Positions 14,877 through 18,133 of a stretch of DNA of 18,133 nucleotides are shown one piece after another. Origin of the DNA: Legionellaceae bacterium (GTDB taxonomy: Bacteria; Pseudomonadota; Gammaproteobacteria; Legionellales; Legionellaceae); contig CANNIJ010000021.1 of assembly GCA_947505025.1 (NCBI GenBank), positions 1 to 18,133 on the forward strand. The letters run 5' to 3'. Each line of letters opens with the position of its first letter. Positions within the stretch are counted from its first letter, which is position 1. The notes under the pieces are model-generated. The model was given only the letters and a program-made list of their open reading frames with translations, made no database searches and was not told the DNA's origin. The translations under genes were made by a program, and so were the position numbers.

Positions 14877-16949
14877 GAAAGACGCACAATCACCTAGCCA
14901 ACGTTTGGCGATTGTCTCGGCGATTATGGGTGTATTTTTTAGCAATTGATCGGCTGTTTGCGGTAAATGAGCGAGTAAATCTTGATCTCTTTGCGGATCG
15001 GCAATTTTAAATTCACGATAGCCGGTTTGACGCTTACCAAGTAATTCGCCACGGCCACGTAATTCCAGATCTTTTTCGGCAATAATAAAGCCATCGCAGG
15101 TTTCACGCATTACGCGTAATCGTTCCATACCATGATAGGATAAAGGTGGTTGATATAATAACAGGCAATACGACTGAGTTATCCCCCGACCAACGCGACC
15201 ACGTAACTGATGCAGTTGTGACAAACCCAGACGCTCGGCGTTCTCTATGATCATCAGGCTTGCATTTGGCACATCCACACCCACTTCAATCACCGTAGTT
15301 GCGACTAAAACATCAATTTCACCACGTTTGAAATCTGCCATGATATCTTCTTTTTCGCTGGCTTTCAGGCGCCCATGGATCAGACCAACGCGTGCTTCGG
15401 GTAGATTTTCTTGTAACCGCTGCGCGCTTTCAATGGCAGTTGTGCATTGAATGGTTTCTGATTCTTCAATCAGAGTACAGACCCAATATGCTTGTCGGCC
15501 TTCACTAATGGCATGTTTTAATCGATTGAGGATACCGTCGCGTTTACTATGATGCAACACACTGGTATTGATCGGACTACGTCCAGGTGGCAGCTCATCT
15601 ATAATTGATAGATCTAAATGAGCATGATGTGTCATGGCTAATGTACGCGGGATCGGTGTTGCGGTTAAGAGTAATTGGTGTGGAGTTAATTGTTCATTTT
15701 GTCCTTTTTGCTGCAGAGATAATCTTTGCGCAACTCCAAATCGATGTTGCTCATCGATCATTACTAGTCCAAGACGTGCAAAATACACATCATCTTGAAA
15801 TAAAGCATGAGTACCCACGACAATTTGGCAACTTTGATCAGCCAGTGCTGAAAAAGTTTCTCTGCGGGTTTTAGCATTCATTTTACCGCTTAAACGACAT
15901 ACTTTGATCCCTAATGGTTCCAGCCATTTTGAAAAATTTTGCGCATGTTGTTCGGTCAAAATATCCGTTGGAGCCATTAAAGCAACTTGGTATCCAGCGG
16001 CGATAGCCTGTAATGCCGCTATTGCGGCGACAACAGTTTTTCCTGAACCGACATCTCCTTGGACTAAGCGTAACATTGGTTTATCTTTTTGTAAGTCTGC
16101 AGATATTTCTGCGGATACTCTTTTTTGTGCATTAGTTAGTTGAAATGGTAGTTGATCCAGGAATTTTTGAATATTCTCTGTTGCTGCAGAAAAACTGGGC
16201 GCAGATAGTTGGGATCTTTGTTGGCGTGCGAAGCGCAAGCTTAGTTGTTGGGCTAACAGTTCGTCAAATGCCAACCTTTTGATTGCCGGATGTTGTCCAT
16301 GCTCAAGTAAATGTGCCGGAGTTTCAGGTGCTGGGTTATGTAGTTGTGCCAGAGAAATGATAAAAGATTGGAGTGATAAATTATTTAATTGCACCGGCGT
16401 CATCCACTCTAAACTATCAAGTTGATCTTTACAGCGTTCTAAAGCTTGTTTGACTAATAAACGTAATTTATTTTGACTGAGCCCATGCGTACTAGTGTAA
16501 ATAGGGGTTAGATTTTCTTCGACTGGACACTGTTGATCAGAATCTAATATCTGATATTCAGGATGTGCTAGCTCGAGGTTTTGTGCAAATGTACGAACTT
16601 CACCAAATGCACGTAGAAACGGTTGGCGTTGCAGTAACGTTAACAGTCCGCGATTAAAGTTAAAGAACCGCAAAGTAACACTGCCACTATCATCGACTAA
16701 AGTACAGGCCAACATAGAGCGTTTACCAGTTTTTATTTCAACATGTTGTACATGTCCAACAATCACACTCCAAGTATTCGGCCGTAAATCACCAATAGGG
16801 GTGATACTAGTCCGGTCTTGATAGCGAAAGGGCAGATGTAGTAATAAATCTTGGATAGTGTGTATGCCGCACTGCGTAAGTTTAGCTGCTAGAGCCGGGC
16901 CAACTCCTGTCAGAAAGTCACAATTCTTGCTCAGCACAACTACCCGCAA
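14865..16949 (-). CDS. recG: ATP-dependent DNA helicase RecG
   Basis: Superfamily 2 helicase that remodels stalled replication forks and branch-migrates Holliday junctions. It has 694 residues (693 in E. coli). The N-terminal wedge domain holds LTGVGPALAAKL and DLLLHLPFRYQDRT and an OB-fold (about 60-135). Helicase motifs follow: Walker A GDVGSGKT (298-305, K304), DEQH (399-402), TATPIPRT (429-436), HGRL (525-528), ATTVIEVGVDVPNASLM (550-566) and LRGRVGRG (582-589). The C-terminus keeps the RGRGELLG motif. The start is uncertain: TTG 16949 gives the full length but has no clear ribosome-binding site, while a GTG four codons later has GGG five bases before it. Both would leave the domains intact. 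Upstream lies a TATAAT on the same strand. Confidence 0.97.
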   Translation of the reverse strand: MRVVVLSKNCDFLTGVGPALAAKLTQCGIHTIQDLLLHLPFRYQDRTSITPIGDLRPNTWSVIVGHVQHVEIKTGKRSMLACTLVDDSGSVTLRFFNFNRGLLTLLQRQPFLRAFGEVRTFAQNLELAHPEYQILDSDQQCPVEENLTPIYTSTHGLSQNKLRLLVKQALERCKDQLDSLEWMTPVQLNNLSLQSFIISLAQLHNPAPETPAHLLEHGQHPAIKRLAFDELLAQQLSLRFARQQRSQLSAPSFSAATENIQKFLDQLPFQLTNAQKRVSAEISADLQKDKPMLRLVQGDVGSGKTVVAAIAALQAIAAGYQVALMAPTDILTEQHAQNFSKWLEPLGIKVCRLSGKMNAKTRRETFSALADQSCQIVVGTHALFQDDVYFARLGLVMIDEQHRFGVAQRLSLQQKGQNEQLTPHQLLLTATPIPRTLAMTHHAHLDLSIIDELPPGRSPINTSVLHHSKRDGILNRLKHAISEGRQAYWVCTLIEESETIQCTTAIESAQRLQENLPEARVGLIHGRLKASEKEDIMADFKRGEIDVLVATTVIEVGVDVPNASLMIIENAERLGLSQLHQLRGRVGRGITQSYCLLLYQPPLSYHGMERLRVMRETCDGFIIAEKDLELRGRGELLGKRQTGYREFKIADPQRDQDLLAHLPQTADQLLKNTPIIAETIAKRWLGDCASFLDG

Positions 16950-16967
16950 ATAGAAAAAAATTAGCTT

Positions 16968-16973
16968 ATTATA
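16968..16973 (-). promoter_or_regulatory. Probable -10 box of recG
   Basis: Perfect minus-strand TATAAT, 18 bp before the TTG start, followed by a T-rich stretch. No -35 consensus at 16-18 bp. If real, the leader would be very short. Confidence 0.35.
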
Positions 16974-17018
16974 GTTTTTTTAAACTTTATAGGCTACTGC
17001 CCCTGGATTATTTTTTAA

Positions 17019-17249
17019 CTACGGGCTATAACTGGACTGACACTTGGTGTTTAAGATTATGACGTAAAGTCCAATCGTAACTACACCTTGAGGTATAAAA
17101 CCACACCAAAATGCCAAATCGTTTGCTCCAGTCAATTTAGGCATTTCTTTATCCAAAATTGGTAGATACACTGCGTTATAAATATGTTTAATTTTTTCAG
17201 CTAATGGTGAACATAAATGACTTCTAATGCCATTGTGTGGTTCAGACAA
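17019..17249 (-). CDS. Doubtful 76-residue open frame between recG and the photolyase gene
   Basis: An open frame with a TTG start at 17249 and TAG stop at 17019. It fills most of the 267-bp recG/photolyase gap and runs 33 bp into the photolyase gene on the other strand. I recognise no family. It holds one hydrophobic stretch (FIPQGVVTIGLYVIIL), which could be a single membrane helix, and ends in a polar tail. The only ATG is at residue 36, which would give 41 residues. No ribosome-binding site supports either start. It may be a real small membrane protein, the remnant of a longer gene, or chance. I keep it because nothing else explains the gap. Confidence 0.2.
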   Translation of the reverse strand: MSEPHNGIRSHLCSPLAEKIKHIYNAVYLPILDKEMPKLTGANDLAFWCGFIPQGVVTIGLYVIILNTKCQSSYSP

Positions 17250-18133
17250 GATTTACGCCTCCATGATAATCCTGCATTTACACTGGCTTGTCGTCATCAT
17301 AAGGTAGTTATCCCAATATATATTCTGGATGAAATCTCCACCCCATTAGGCGGAGCTCAGCGCTGGTGGCTGCATCACAGTTTAGCTTCTTTAGATAGTG
17401 GTTTAAAAAAAATGGGATTGAATTTGTGTTTGCGTCAAGGCAAAGCCTTAGATGTTTTAAAACAGTTGTTCGAAGACCATAAAATTGATTCTATCTATTG
17501 GAATCGTTGCTATGAGCCAGGTTTAATAGAACGTGACACGGCCATAAAGAAGTTTTTTCAAGCATATGGCGCAGGCATTGTTAGTGTAAATGGTAGTTTA
17601 CTTTATGAACCTTGGCAAATAAAAAATATGTCGGGGAATTTTTTTAAAGTGTTCACACCATATTGGCGGGCTTGTTTGAAAAAAATTAAAGTTCCTGAGC
17701 CATACACGACCGGCTGTGCCCCCCAAGCATTGGACGTTCATAGTGATCCACTTGTCAGTTGGAAACTACTACCGACCCAGCCAAATTGGGCTAGAGCATT
17801 CGGTGATTATTGGCAGCCTGGTGAAGAAGGAGCCAGTAAAAAATTAGCTGATTTCATTGACATCAATCTTAATGGTTACAGCACCTCTCGCGATGAACCA
17901 GCCAAAGATACTACTTCAAAACTTTCCCCTCATTTGCACTTCGGAGAAATTAGTCCTTGGCAAGTTTGGCGTGCTATCGAGCTGGCTAAATTGGATAAGG
18001 ATTGCGATGTAATGTCCGTCGATCGATTTTTATCCGAAATAGGTTGGCGCGAGTTTTCTTATTATTTACTGTATCATTTTCCGTCTCTAGCCAATACAAA
18101 TTACAAGTCAAATTTTGATGCTTTCCCATGGGA
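17217..18133 (+). CDS. phrB: Deoxyribodipyrimidine photolyase (3' end outside window)
   Basis: Light-driven flavoenzyme that splits UV-induced cyclobutane pyrimidine dimers. The first 305 codons are visible; the gene runs off the window with no stop. ATG 17217 gives MTSNAIVWFRQDLRLHDNPA, the exact family N-terminus, with only a weak GGTGA before it. The N-terminal antenna domain shows RWWLHHSLASLDSGL (about residues 49-63) and NRCYEPGLIERD. The linker has SGNFFKVFTPYWRACL, and the start of the FAD domain has TSKLSPHLHFGEISPWQVW and FLSEIGWREFSYYLL. These fit class I CPD photolyases and related cryptochromes; the electron-transfer tryptophans lie beyond the window, so the CPD assignment is likely but not proven. 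It is divergent from recG. A photolyase suggests the organism or its host meets sunlight. Confidence 0.95.
   Translation, partial: MTSNAIVWFRQDLRLHDNPAFTLACRHHKVVIPIYILDEISTPLGGAQRWWLHHSLASLDSGLKKMGLNLCLRQGKALDVLKQLFEDHKIDSIYWNRCYEPGLIERDTAIKKFFQAYGAGIVSVNGSLLYEPWQIKNMSGNFFKVFTPYWRACLKKIKVPEPYTTGCAPQALDVHSDPLVSWKLLPTQPNWARAFGDYWQPGEEGASKKLADFIDINLNGYSTSRDEPAKDTTSKLSPHLHFGEISPWQVWRAIELAKLDKDCDVMSVDRFLSEIGWREFSYYLLYHFPSLANTNYKSNFDAFPW

Noticed and set aside
1..18133. CRISPR arrays, tRNA or rRNA genes, insertion sequences, prophage or toxin-antitoxin and defence modules
   Set aside because: Gaps are short (at most about 270 bp), no direct repeat arrays or terminal inverted repeats were seen, and every long frame matches a housekeeping or transport family.

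Overview
The window reads as an ordinary stretch of chromosome from an AT-rich (roughly 40% GC by eye) gammaproteobacterium. The gene set (HemL, MinD/MinE, BamE, Zur, ClpB, EpmC, a DUF3579 protein, RecG) is gammaproteobacterial. Two tandem MFS carriers carry the 'PWIVCL..LFFFY' N-terminus that I associate with the large carrier families of Legionella and Coxiella. My best guess is therefore Legionellales (Legionella, Coxiella, Aquicella or Berkiella-like). This rests on protein resemblance recalled from memory, not on a search. I see no phage, transposon, CRISPR array, rRNA or tRNA.

Layout, left to right. (1) Bases 1-1575: the 3' part of an EptA-type lipid A phosphoethanolamine transferase, cut by the window edge. 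(2) Bases 1725-3295: a sigma70-like promoter, an unrecognised 73-residue protein and hemL, joined by a TAATG stop/start overlap. (3) Bases 3306-6123, minus strand: two BON domains then a degenerate N-formylglutamate amidohydrolase homologue (4-bp overlap), then bamE, then minD-minE (4-bp overlap) behind their own promoter and with no minC. (4) Bases 6360-10529, plus strand: MFS carrier, MFS carrier, deoB and zur, with 1-4 bp overlaps, so almost certainly one transcript. (5) Bases 10526-13914, minus strand: clpB and, downstream with its own -10 box, a periplasmic SBP_bac_3 protein. (6) Bases 14008-14876: a DUF3579 protein and epmC, divergent, 23 bp apart. (7) Bases 14865-16949, minus strand: recG. 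(8) Bases 17217 to the end: the N-terminal 305 codons of a class I-type DNA photolyase, cut by the window edge.

The genes serve envelope work (EptA, BamE, BON protein, SBP), cell-division placement (MinDE), tetrapyrrole synthesis (HemL), nucleoside salvage and transport (MFS pair plus DeoB, inferred), metal regulation (Zur), protein quality control (ClpB), EF-P modification (EpmC) and DNA repair (RecG, photolyase).

I do not find a convincing new multi-gene system. The points most worth a second look are: a FGase-family protein that has lost several residues I recall as invariant; a two-carrier/deoB/zur operon that could be a nucleoside-scavenging unit; an SBP lacking the usual amino-acid-binding Arg and Asp; a Zur lacking one regulatory-site His; a minDE pair without minC; and a small unknown gene coupled to hemL. 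Several genes use TTG or GTG starts (minD, the first MFS gene, epmC, probably recG), so automatic start calls here are unreliable.
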